From an uncultured Clostridia bacterium (GTDB lineage Bacteria; Bacillota; Clostridia; Saccharofermentanales; Saccharofermentanaceae), in assembly GCA_947165785.1 (NCBI GenBank), contig CAMVBS010000017.1:1-40658 (forward strand): a DNA stretch of 40,658 nucleotides, in the 5' to 3' direction. Each line of letters starts with the position of its first letter. Position 1 is the stretch's first letter. Below the pieces are notes generated by a model. That model worked only from the letters and a program-made list of their open reading frames with translations. It was not told the DNA's origin and did no database searches. This document shows, piece by piece, positions 16,428-24,098 of the stretch. Position numbers and translations under genes: made by a program.

Positions 16428-18812
16428 GCTAAGAAAGTAACGACCAAGATGTTAACTGACATGATCGATGCTCACGTAAGAGCTGAGACAGGCTTTACAG
16501 TCGAGAAGGCTACGGCAAGAGACTTCTGGACGGCATTATCCAAGAGCGTTGTTGAACTTATCTCCGACAACTGGGAAGAGACGAGAGTCGCTTACAGCAA
16601 TGAAAGACAGGCTTACTACTTTTCTGCTGAGTTCCTTGAGGGCAGATCGCTCCTCAACAATCTCGTAAATCTCGGTATCTATAACGAAGCCAAAGAGGCA
16701 ATGGCTAATTACGGATACGATCTTACAGACATCCTTGAGCAGGAGACAGACCCGGCTCTCGGTAACGGCGGTCTCGGAAGACTTGCAGCATGTTTCCTTG
16801 ATTCATGTGCAACACTTAACCTTCCTGTAACCGGTTACGGTATCATGTACCGTTACGGTCTGTTCCGTCAGTCCATCGAGAACGGTTTCCAGAAAGAGTA
16901 TCCGGACAGCTGGATGGAGAGAGGATATCCTTTCACACTTCAGCGTTTCCAGGAGCGTGTAAAGGTTCACTATAACGATATGGACGTATGGGCTATCCCT
17001 TGCGACCTTCCTATTACGGGTTACGGCACGAAGAACATCAATCTCCTTCGTCTTTGGAAGGCAGAGCCTGCCGAGGAATTCGACTTCAATCTCTTCAATT
17101 CACAGAGATTTGATGATGCCGTTATCCAGAGAAACCGCGTAAACGATATCTGGCGTGTCCTTTATCCTAACGACACATCTTATGACGGTAAGGTACTCCG
17201 TGTAAGACAGCAGTACTTCTTCGTATCTGCTTCTTTGCAGGATATCGTCAGAAGATATAAGAAGGTTCACGGTGATGACCTTAGGGATTTTGCAAAGTAC
17301 AATACGATCCAGCTTAACGATACACACCCTGTTATCGGTATCCCTGAGCTTATGCGTATCCTCGTTGACGAGAACGGTATCCGTTGGGAAGATGCATGGG
17401 AGATCGTTAAGGAGACATTCGCATATACCAACCACACTATCATGGCTGAGGCTCTCGAGAAGTGGGATATCTCAATCTTCAGATATCTCTTCCCGCGTAT
17501 CTTCGAGATCGTTGAAGGTATCAACAACCAGTTCAGAGCTCAGATGTATGAGGCAGGTATCTATTCCGAGCTTATCGATCGCATGAGCATGCTCGCTGAC
17601 GGTAAGGTTCAGATGGCTTGGCTTGCTATCTACGGTTCTCACTCCGTAAACGGTGTTGCAGCTCTCCATACTGAGATCCTTAAGAACGAGACTCTCAAGG
17701 AATGGTATAACATCTATCCTGAGAAGTTCTCCAACAAGACAAACGGTGTTACCCCTAGAAGATGGCTTCGTATGTGTAACCCTGAGCTTTCTGCTCTCTT
17801 TACAGAGCTCTTGGGCAACGACAAGTGGATCACACATCTTGAGGATCTTAAGAAACTCGAGAAGTATAAGGATGACAAGGCAATAATGAAGCGTCTCATC
17901 GCTATCAAGAAGGCCAACAAGAAGAACTACGCAGAGTTCCTTAAGAAGACCGCCGGCGTAGAGATCAATCCTAACTCCGTATTCGACGTACAGATCAAGC
18001 GTCTGCATGAGTATAAGAGACAGCTCCTGAATGCACTTTATGCTCTTAACCTCTACGACAGGATCAAGGAGGATCCGTCACTTGCACTTCCTCCTGTAAC
18101 TATCATCTTCGGTGCTAAGGCAGCTCCGGGTTACTTCAGAGCTAAGGCTATCATCAAGTTCATCAACGAGATCGCTAAGCTCATCGATAATGATCCTGAT
18201 ATGAAGGGCAGACTTAAGGTCGTATTTATCGAGAACTATAACGTATCCAACGGTGAGCGTCTCTTCCCGGCATCGGATATCTCCGAGCAGATCTCCACGG
18301 CAGGTCTTGAGGCATCAGGTACCGGTAACATGAAGTTCATGATGAACGGTGCTCTTACACTCGGTACATTGGATGGTGCTAACGTTGAGATCGCTGAGGC
18401 TGTAGGCAATGACAATATCTACATCTTCGGTTGCCGTGCAGGTGACATGGCTGCAACAAAGGCTTACTACAATCCTAAGTGGCAGTATGAGAATATCCCT
18501 GGTCTTAAGAAGGCATTGGATCGTCTCATCGACGGTACGTTCGATGATGAGGGAACAGGAATGTTCAGAGATCTTTATAACGGCATCATCTACGGTGATA
18601 ACTGGCAGCCTGGTGACACATATTATGTCCTCGGTGATTTTGATGATTACAGAAAGACCCGTGACAGGATCTACATGGATTACAAGAATGAGATGAAGTG
18701 GGCTAAGATGGCTTGGATCAACATCTGTAATTCCGGAAGATTCTCTTCAGACCGTACTATCAGTGAGTACGCTAAGGAGATCTGGAACATCAAGGCTTGC
18801 AAGATCAAATAA
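16425..18812 (+). CDS. glgP: Glycogen/maltodextrin phosphorylase
   Basis: 795 residues from the ATG at 16425, the usual length for GT35 phosphorylases. The N-terminal part has SAEFLEGRSL and ALGNGGLGRLAACFLDS, typical of the family. The C-terminal part carries EASGTGNMKFMMNGALT, in which Lys637 should bind pyridoxal phosphate, followed by GTLDGANVE. The enzyme releases glucose 1-phosphate from the non-reducing ends of alpha-1,4-glucans in the cytoplasm. It stands alone between its own promoter and a strong terminator; no other glycogen genes are in the window. Codon use is strongly biased, suggesting high expression. A start at GTG 16398 would add 9 residues. Confidence 0.95.
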   Translation: MAKKVTTKMLTDMIDAHVRAETGFTVEKATARDFWTALSKSVVELISDNWEETRVAYSNERQAYYFSAEFLEGRSLLNNLVNLGIYNEAKEAMANYGYDLTDILEQETDPALGNGGLGRLAACFLDSCATLNLPVTGYGIMYRYGLFRQSIENGFQKEYPDSWMERGYPFTLQRFQERVKVHYNDMDVWAIPCDLPITGYGTKNINLLRLWKAEPAEEFDFNLFNSQRFDDAVIQRNRVNDIWRVLYPNDTSYDGKVLRVRQQYFFVSASLQDIVRRYKKVHGDDLRDFAKYNTIQLNDTHPVIGIPELMRILVDENGIRWEDAWEIVKETFAYTNHTIMAEALEKWDISIFRYLFPRIFEIVEGINNQFRAQMYEAGIYSELIDRMSMLADGKVQMAWLAIYGSHSVNGVAALHTEILKNETLKEWYNIYPEKFSNKTNGVTPRRWLRMCNPELSALFTELLGNDKWITHLEDLKKLEKYKDDKAIMKRLIAIKKANKKNYAEFLKKTAGVEINPNSVFDVQIKRLHEYKRQLLNALYALNLYDRIKEDPSLALPPVTIIFGAKAAPGYFRAKAIIKFINEIAKLIDNDPDMKGRLKVVFIENYNVSNGERLFPASDISEQISTAGLEASGTGNMKFMMNGALTLGTLDGANVEIAEAVGNDNIYIFGCRAGDMAATKAYYNPKWQYENIPGLKKALDRLIDGTFDDEGTGMFRDLYNGIIYGDNWQPGDTYYVLGDFDDYRKTRDRIYMDYKNEMKWAKMAWINICNSGRFSSDRTISEYAKEIWNIKACKIK

Positions 18813-18832
18813 TGTAACATTGTTACCATATC

Positions 18833-18870
18833 ATCCCGATCGGACTTGTTTCCGGTCGGGATATTTTTTT
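18833..18870 (+). terminator. Rho-independent terminator of glgP
   Basis: ATCCCGATCGGA (18833-18844) pairs with TCCGGTCGGGAT (18851-18862) with one wobble around a 6-nt loop, followed by a run of seven T. Confidence 0.9.
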
Positions 18871-18980
18871 GCCTCAAAAACGTGAAACCCTTGCAAGCGT
18901 AACGTTTCGCGGATATTTGCGCACAAATTATCTGCCGATAGGCCGCCTGTTTTTTGGTCTAATTGTCAAGAGTATTTATA

Positions 18981-19009
18981 TTGTTCGGGGTGTCTTGTTT
19001 TGGTATATT
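18981..19009 (+). promoter_or_regulatory. Candidate promoter of a small RNA
   Basis: TTGTTC (18981-18986), 17 bp, TATATT (19004-19009). No gene lies downstream on this strand; the only following signal is the terminator-like hairpin at 19084-19108. The stretch 18871-18980 before it holds only an 8-bp inverted repeat (CGTGAAAC 18881-18888 with GTTTCGCG 18904-18911) and no gene. Confidence 0.4.
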
Positions 19010-19015
19010 TTTAGT

Positions 19016-19108
19016 GTTCGTGAGAGAACTTGCCGTTCTCGTCACATTCATAAGTTTTTTTGCCCAAAGATTTATGTACCCATGGCCTTCCGATCGGATG
19101 GCCTTTTT
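19016..19108 (+). ncRNA. Candidate small RNA of about 93 nt
   Basis: Between the glgP terminator and the convergent phosphoesterase gene there is a promoter-like pair at 18981-19009, then a hairpin (GTGAGAGAAC 19020-19029 with the complementary strand at 19035-19045, one bulged G, 5-nt loop), then a T-rich linker, then an 8-bp hairpin with one mismatch (19084-19091 with 19096-19103, loop GATC) followed by five T. The latter does not serve glgP, which already has a terminator, and is in the wrong orientation for the phosphoesterase gene. The family is unknown and expression is inferred only from layout. Confidence 0.35.
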
Positions 19109-19116
19109 CTTTGCTC

Positions 19117-20004
19117 TTATTTCTCGAATTCGACTATAGTTATCTCAGGTCTTGCGAACAATCTGAACGGAACGAGAACGCAGCCGATCCCGCGGCCTAT
19201 GAAGAAGGTTACGCCCGCACCGTCAAACACTCCGTTGATGACTCTTTTTCGAGGAAGGACATCTTTACGGATGACCATGATCTCGAGCCTGAATGGAAGG
19301 CAGATCTGACCGCCGTGGATATGACCGGAGATCATGTGATCGACATTGCCGAGCCTGCTCTTTGAAGCAGCGTCCAAAAGCCAGTCCGGATTATGCGATA
19401 TAAGTACGTGAGTAAGACCTTCATTATCGATATCGGAAACATCACCCCATACGCGGTCTTTCTTGCCGGTATCGTTCACTCCCGAAAAGATGATATCCCT
19501 TACTTTTACGGGGCCGTCTCGAAGGTCAGTAAATCCTGATTTAAGGACCTCTTCTTTGGTAAGGTGAACATCATGATTTCCCGTCGTTCCGAGGAATGGG
19601 ATATGAAGTTCATCACATGCTTTTTTTATCTCGAAAAGGTACGAAGTTCCGACCTCGTGTTTCAAAGGATCGTTGCAGATATCACCACCGAAAACGACGG
19701 CGTCGACGTTGGCTTTTCTGATCGTATCTATGACCTTGGCAGCAGGTATGAAACAGAACTCCGCATGAAGGTCGCTTATGAATAATATCTTGGTATTCTT
19801 GGTGTTTGAAAGTGATGACGGATCGACGTTTTTTGCATAGGAACCCTTCTGTTTTACAAAGCGTGAAACGTCGTTTTTTGAAGTCTTTGAAGGACGTAAG
19901 ACCGCGTGGCTGATACACAGTTTATGAGCTTCGAGAAACCCTACGAGATTGACGATAAGATAGCATCCGAGAAGGATGAAAAAAGCTGTTAGAAAATATC
20001 GCAT
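19117..20004 (-). CDS. Membrane-anchored metallophosphoesterase (YaeI/YkuE-like)
   Basis: 295 residues. An N-terminal hydrophobic anchor (about 3-24) precedes a calcineurin-like phosphoesterase domain with the metal-binding motifs in order: ISDLH (D-x-H), GGDICND (GD), GNHD, SHNPD and GHIHGGQ. Enzymes of this type hydrolyse phosphodiesters, for instance lipid A or phospholipid headgroups in some members; the substrate here is unknown. The active site should face outward if the anchor is a signal-anchor. It is transcribed divergently from ydbC and is probably monocistronic. No clear terminator lies on its strand after the stop. Confidence 0.88.
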   Translation of the reverse strand: MRYFLTAFFILLGCYLIVNLVGFLEAHKLCISHAVLRPSKTSKNDVSRFVKQKGSYAKNVDPSSLSNTKNTKILFISDLHAEFCFIPAAKVIDTIRKANVDAVVFGGDICNDPLKHEVGTSYLFEIKKACDELHIPFLGTTGNHDVHLTKEEVLKSGFTDLRDGPVKVRDIIFSGVNDTGKKDRVWGDVSDIDNEGLTHVLISHNPDWLLDAASKSRLGNVDHMISGHIHGGQICLPFRLEIMVIRKDVLPRKRVINGVFDGAGVTFFIGRGIGCVLVPFRLFARPEITIVEFEK

Positions 20005-20011
20005 TATGTTA

Positions 20012-20039
20012 TTTACCTTTGAATGACTTGTGTTATAAT
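20012..20039 (+). promoter_or_regulatory. Promoter of the ydbC-ligA operon
   Basis: A TATAAT with an upstream TG (TGTTATAAT, extended -10) ends about 54 nt before the ydbC start. The best -35 candidate, TTTACC at 16 bp, is poor. The region also holds the 5' leader of the divergent phosphoesterase gene. Position is uncertain by one base. Confidence 0.5.
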
Positions 20040-20092
20040 CATCACGTATTTAATTATTTAGTCAATTGTATCTTATTACGGAGGATATTCAA

Positions 20093-20335
20093 ATGCCAAA
20101 GACAGAAATCAAGTCCGAGATCGTTAAGAACATCGGAATCCTTGCTACCAACAAATCCGGTTGGAACCGAGAGGTTAACATAGTAAAGTGGAACGAAGGT
20201 AAGGCTAAGCTTGACATTCGTGATTGGGGCCCGGATCATGAGAAGGTTGGTAAGGGTCTTTCTCTTAACGCAGAGGAAGTTGCTGTTCTTAAGGAGCTTC
20301 TTGCAGATTACGATCCATACGAGTTTGAGGATTGA
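20093..20335 (+). CDS. YdbC-like PC4 family ssDNA-binding protein
   Basis: 80 residues. The ATG follows GGAGG at 20080-20084 with an 8-nt gap; a TTG frame 9 codons longer lacks support. The sequence EIVKNIGILATNKSGWNREVNIVKWNEG and KLDIRDWGPDHEKVGKGLSL, cited here as separate pieces, matches the YdbC family of the PC4/Sub1 fold, small proteins that bind single-stranded DNA and RNA. Length and the W-x-x-E-V-N motif agree. It heads a run that includes ligA. Confidence 0.85.
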   Translation: MPKTEIKSEIVKNIGILATNKSGWNREVNIVKWNEGKAKLDIRDWGPDHEKVGKGLSLNAEEVAVLKELLADYDPYEFED

Positions 20336-20341
20336 TAATAA

Positions 20342-20977
20342 TTGAGAAGCGAAGAACGTTCCGGAATTATTGCAATAGTTATGATTTTATTGTGGGGGAC
20401 TCTGGCAACAGAGCCCTTCCGTTATTTTGCGACAATTATCTCGGAAGGGATATGCTTTGTGTCGGAAAAGCTCGGAATACCTCATGCAGGTAAGATCGAG
20501 GTTCTTATCGCTTCCGTAGTAATAACACTTATCGCTCTTCTTTTTCTGTTTCTTTCCAGAGGAGAATTCGGAAAATATCTTGCACCGATAGGTGTCAGCA
20601 CGTCTCTTATCGTTTTTATGATAAGAAGTCTTTTGAAGCAGAGCGTTGACGTAAAGACGGCGGTCGCACTGATCGTTTTTGTCCTTGCAGTCCTTGTCTT
20701 GTATTTTCTTAAGATCGAGAGAACATGGATATGGATCTCAGATGCATTCATCATGTCGCTCCCGATCTTTTTACTTTCTTCCTGGCTCCTTGTTCCATTA
20801 TCAAGGATCTCGGGAAAGATAACGAAGTTTTTCTTCATTACATTCAGGAGCAGCGAAGATTACGCAGTCGCGTTTAAGGGATTGTTCTCGATACCGAAGA
20901 TCGCGTGGGGAATATTCTTTGCGGTGCTCTTTATTCTTCCGATTGCATACTTTATTCCTGAAAGGAGAAAAGGCTGA
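20342..20977 (+). CDS. Polytopic membrane protein, function unknown
   Basis: 211 residues with about six hydrophobic segments and few charged loops. The start is a TTG 10 nt after GAGG inside the end of ydbC; the next in-frame ATG is 13 codons later and lacks a binding site. The stop overlaps the ligA start by one base (TGATG), which couples translation. No family is recognised. Its position between an ssDNA-binding protein and DNA ligase does not by itself suggest a role in DNA metabolism. Confidence 0.7.
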   Translation: MRSEERSGIIAIVMILLWGTLATEPFRYFATIISEGICFVSEKLGIPHAGKIEVLIASVVITLIALLFLFLSRGEFGKYLAPIGVSTSLIVFMIRSLLKQSVDVKTAVALIVFVLAVLVLYFLKIERTWIWISDAFIMSLPIFLLSSWLLVPLSRISGKITKFFFITFRSSEDYAVAFKGLFSIPKIAWGIFFAVLFILPIAYFIPERRKG

Positions 20978-22998
20978 TGGACGGACAGCTTTCCCTGTTT
21001 GATAACGATCCCGAACTTACCAAGGAATATGAGTCTTTGGTTAAGACTTTGAACTATCATTGTGAGAGATACTATAACGATGATGAGCCTGAGATCTCCG
21101 ATGCGGAATATGATGCTCTCAACAGACGTCTGAAGCAGATCGAGAAGGAACATCCGGAGATGATCACAAAGGATTCTCCGTCTCTTCGTGTAGGCTGGAA
21201 GGCTACCAAAGGCGTACTTGTTAAACATAACGTTCCTATGCTTAGCCTTCAGGATGTTTTCTCAAAGGAAGAAGTAGATTCTTTTGTGGATGATACGATC
21301 GAGGCATTGGGTCCTGATACCGAGTTCCTCGTTGAGACTAAGATCGACGGACTGTCGATGGCGCTTCGCTACGAGAACGGTGAACTTACGATGGCAGTTA
21401 CGCGAGGTGACGGCATCAACGAAGGTGAAGATGTCACCATGAATGCGAAGGTCATTAAGGATGTCGTAAAAAAACTTCCGGAGCCTATCGAATATATCGA
21501 GATCAGAGGCGAGGTCTACATGACCAGGGAAGCCTTCGAGAATGTAAACCGCAAGGCTGAAGAAGAGGGCAAGAAGGTCTTTGCCAATCCGAGAAACTGC
21601 GCAGCAGGCACATTAAGGCAGATCGACACGAGGATCACCAAGCAAAGAGATCTGTCACTTTTTATCTTCAATGTCCAGGAGACAAGAGGAAGAGAGTTCA
21701 AGACGCATCTTGAAGGTTATGAATATCTCAAGAGAAACGGCGTCAAGGTAATAGATCAGCACTTCCTTTGCAAGAACAAGGAAGAAGTATGGGAAGCAAT
21801 CCAGAAGATAGGAAACATGAGAGGACAGCTCCCGTATGATATCGACGGAGCAGTCGTTAAACTCAATAACATAAAAGACAGGGAAAAGCTCGGAAATACG
21901 ATCAAGGTCCCGAGATGGGCAGTTGCCTATAAGTATCCGCCTGAAGAAAAAGAAACAGTCCTCACAGACATCGAAGTGGGACTAGGAAGAACGGGAAGGA
22001 TCACTCCTGTTGCCCTGTTCGATCCTGTCATCCTTTGCGGTACGACCGTTCAGAGAGCTACGCTTCATAATCAGGATTTTATCGATGAACTTGACCTTGG
22101 TATCGGAGATACAGTCGTTGTTTATAAATCAGGTGAGATCATCCCTAAGATCAAGGCGGTAAATAAGTCCAAGCGCCCTTCTGACTGGCAGAGATATCAT
22201 CTTCCTGAGAATTGCCCGGTATGCGGTCATAAGCTCATACGAGAAGAAAATACGGCTGATTTTAAATGCACCAATCCTTCATGCAGAGGACAGCTTCAGT
22301 TCAGGATCATAAACTTCGTATCCAGAGACTGTATGGATATCAAGGGCTTTGGTGAAGAATACATTAAAGAACTCGTAGACAGGGGATATCTTAACGATAT
22401 CGCTGATGTTTTCGAGCTTAAGGATAAGAGAGAAAGGCTCCTTGAAGATAAGATATTCGGACTTGAGAAGAATACGGATAAGATCTTGTCTTCGATCGAA
22501 GCTTCCAAGGCAACGCCTGCCGAGAAAGTCCTTGCGGCTTTGGGCATACCGAACGTCGGTAAAGCAACTGCCAAGGAGCTTTTGAGATACTTTGATTCCA
22601 TAGATGACGTTATGGATGCATCTGTTGAGGAACTTACCAAAGTCGGAGATATCGGTGAGATATCTGCGACGGCGATACATGACTTTTTCGAGGATGAAGA
22701 TAACAGAAAACTCCTTGAAAGGCTTAAAGCAGAAGGCCTTCAGTTCGTGAAAGATAAGTCCGAGACAGGCGACAAGCTCCAGGGTATGTCGATCTGCATT
22801 ACAGGAACTCTTCCTACCATGAGCAGGGATGAGGCTTCGGCTCTTATCGAAAAAAACGGCGGAAAGGTCGTAAGCAGCGTCTCCAAAAAGACTTCGATGC
22901 TGCTTGAGGGAGAGGCTGCAGGAAGCAAGGCAGTTAAAGCACGTGAACTCGGAATCAAGATCATAAGTGAAGCAGAATTACTTTCCATGCTCGAATAA
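20977..22998 (+). CDS. ligA: NAD+-dependent DNA ligase
   Basis: 673 residues, the standard length. Domains in order: Ia NAD-binding region (about 15-75), adenylation domain with the nucleophile Lys122 in ETKIDG, OB fold (about 320-400), four-Cys zinc finger (CPVC and CTNPSC, about 410-435), helix-hairpin-helix repeats (about 440-590), and a C-terminal BRCT domain (about 597-673, GMSICITGTLP). It seals nicks in replication and repair. Coupled to the preceding membrane protein gene. Confidence 0.97.
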   Translation: MDGQLSLFDNDPELTKEYESLVKTLNYHCERYYNDDEPEISDAEYDALNRRLKQIEKEHPEMITKDSPSLRVGWKATKGVLVKHNVPMLSLQDVFSKEEVDSFVDDTIEALGPDTEFLVETKIDGLSMALRYENGELTMAVTRGDGINEGEDVTMNAKVIKDVVKKLPEPIEYIEIRGEVYMTREAFENVNRKAEEEGKKVFANPRNCAAGTLRQIDTRITKQRDLSLFIFNVQETRGREFKTHLEGYEYLKRNGVKVIDQHFLCKNKEEVWEAIQKIGNMRGQLPYDIDGAVVKLNNIKDREKLGNTIKVPRWAVAYKYPPEEKETVLTDIEVGLGRTGRITPVALFDPVILCGTTVQRATLHNQDFIDELDLGIGDTVVVYKSGEIIPKIKAVNKSKRPSDWQRYHLPENCPVCGHKLIREENTADFKCTNPSCRGQLQFRIINFVSRDCMDIKGFGEEYIKELVDRGYLNDIADVFELKDKRERLLEDKIFGLEKNTDKILSSIEASKATPAEKVLAALGIPNVGKATAKELLRYFDSIDDVMDASVEELTKVGDIGEISATAIHDFFEDEDNRKLLERLKAEGLQFVKDKSETGDKLQGMSICITGTLPTMSRDEASALIEKNGGKVVSSVSKKTSMLLEGEAAGSKAVKARELGIKIISEAELLSMLE

Positions 22999-23007
22999 TG
23001 CTATAAT
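22978..23007 (+). promoter_or_regulatory. Possible promoter upstream of the cyclo-ligase gene
   Basis: TGCTATAAT (22999-23007) is an extended -10 element directly after the ligA stop; the best -35 is a poor TTACTT at 18 bp. It could add transcription to the two downstream genes. Confidence 0.4.
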
Positions 23008-23033
23008 GATTCAAAAAGCAGGGGAGGCCGACT

Positions 23034-23630
23034 ATGAAAAAAGCCATACTCAAATCACAGATCCGTGATAACGTCAGAAAGCAGAGGATCCTTCTTACCA
23101 AGGAACAGATAGAGGACGCTGCTGAGGTGCTCGCAGAGCATGTTACAAAGGACGGTTCTCCCGAGATAATGGAAAAGGTTGCAGCAGCTAAGACCATTGC
23201 TCTTTACAGGGCTGTTAACGGCGAACTTTCCTGTGATGATATTGCGAAATTCTTTATCGAGAACGGAAAGACGGTATGCTTCCCGAGAGTCAAGGGTGAG
23301 ACGATGGATTTCTATGAGGTAAAGGATCTGGAATCTGATTTTTCCATCGGAAGTTATAACGTTCCTGAACCGAAGAATAATATGCGTAAGGTATATCCTT
23401 CCGACATCGACCTTATCTTTGTTCCTGCCGTAGCTTACACAAATGATGGTGCAAGATTAGGTCAGGGCGGCGGCTATTACGACAGATACCTGAATCAGTA
23501 CGGAGCCGGTAAAAAGCCTGTTACTGTAGGCGTATGCTATGACTTCCAGATGTATTCGGCTTTGCCGGTGGAAAGTCATGACTACATGGTCGATTATGTT
23601 CTATGTGTTTCCTGTGAGGAAAAGAAATGA
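23034..23630 (+). CDS. 5-formyltetrahydrofolate cyclo-ligase
   Basis: 198 residues, the family length. Motifs include KKAILKSQIRDNVRKQR at the N-terminus (basic substrate-binding Lys/Arg residues) and DLIFVPAVAYTNDGARLGQGGGYYDRYL, of which RLGQGGGYYDR is the phosphate-binding signature of MTHFS. The enzyme converts 5-formyl-THF to 5,10-methenyl-THF with ATP. The ribosome binding site is GGGGAGG. The stop overlaps the next start by 4 bp (ATGA). Confidence 0.94.
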   Translation: MKKAILKSQIRDNVRKQRILLTKEQIEDAAEVLAEHVTKDGSPEIMEKVAAAKTIALYRAVNGELSCDDIAKFFIENGKTVCFPRVKGETMDFYEVKDLESDFSIGSYNVPEPKNNMRKVYPSDIDLIFVPAVAYTNDGARLGQGGGYYDRYLNQYGAGKKPVTVGVCYDFQMYSALPVESHDYMVDYVLCVSCEEKK

Positions 23631-24034
23631 AGTACTTCATTTGTAATCTTTTGGTGCACATATTTATCTTCATCTTATTTACGGCTGTGACCTTGTTCTT
23701 CCATGAGAGAAATCGCAAGAGGAAGACGCTTCACGGGTTTATGTATTTTGCACCGCTGTTTTTCGCGATAATTGCGGTAGTATATGCTCTTCTCGTACCT
23801 GTGCCGAGGATCCTGGACCTCAAGAATGTGATGAGTAAGAAATACACTTCATATACGGGAACGGTTGAAAGTGTAAGTAAGCTTAAGAATACGATAACGG
23901 TTGATGATGAGACATTCTTCATAAATCCCGCTTCAAAGATGCCTAAGATAGGAGAGAGCATAAGGGTTAAGTATACGGGTTATTCACACTACGTAATGGA
24001 ACTTGAGTCGGCGGAAACGGCTGATTACAACTGA
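23627..24034 (+). CDS. Small two-TM membrane protein with C-terminal beta domain, function unknown
   Basis: 135 residues: two hydrophobic helices (about 5-27 and 40-60), then a soluble region of alternating hydrophobic and charged residues (about 70-130) that could be a small OB-like barrel (YTGTVESVSKLKNTITVDDETF). Start coupled to the cyclo-ligase stop through ATGA. Last gene before the terminator interrupted by the IS element. Family not recognised. Confidence 0.65.
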   Translation: MKYFICNLLVHIFIFILFTAVTLFFHERNRKRKTLHGFMYFAPLFFAIIAVVYALLVPVPRILDLKNVMSKKYTSYTGTVESVSKLKNTITVDDETFFINPASKMPKIGESIRVKYTGYSHYVMELESAETADYN

Positions 24035-24040
24035 TAACAA

Positions 24041-24051
24041 AAAAGGCGGTC
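24041..24051. terminator. Left arm of a bidirectional terminator split by the IS element
   Basis: AAAA plus GGCGGTC (24045-24051). It is complementary to GACCGCC at 25549-25555. Without the IS and one copy of the duplicated ATGA the two arms form a 7-bp stem with a 4-nt loop, flanked by A run on the left and CTTTAGTTTT on the right. Confidence 0.75.
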
Positions 24052-24055
24052 ATGA

Positions 24056-24079
24056 TGAAGTGAACCCCTGAAGTTGAAC
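24056..24079 (+). repeat. Left terminal inverted repeat of the IS
   Basis: TGAAGTGAACCC, three variable bases, AAGTTG, one variable base, AC. It matches the complement of 25521-25544 at 20 of 24 positions. Confidence 0.85.
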
Positions 24080-24096
24080 AAACTTCGGGGGTTTTT
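24065..24096 (+). terminator. Terminator-like hairpin just upstream of the transposase start
   Basis: CCCCTGAAGTT (24065-24075) pairs with AACTTCGGGGG (24081-24091), 11 bp with one wobble, loop GAACA, then TTTTT. The start codon ATG is at 24099, so the GGGGG that could act as ribosome binding site is buried in the stem. It overlaps the left inverted repeat. Confidence 0.75.
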
Positions 24097-24098
24097 AT

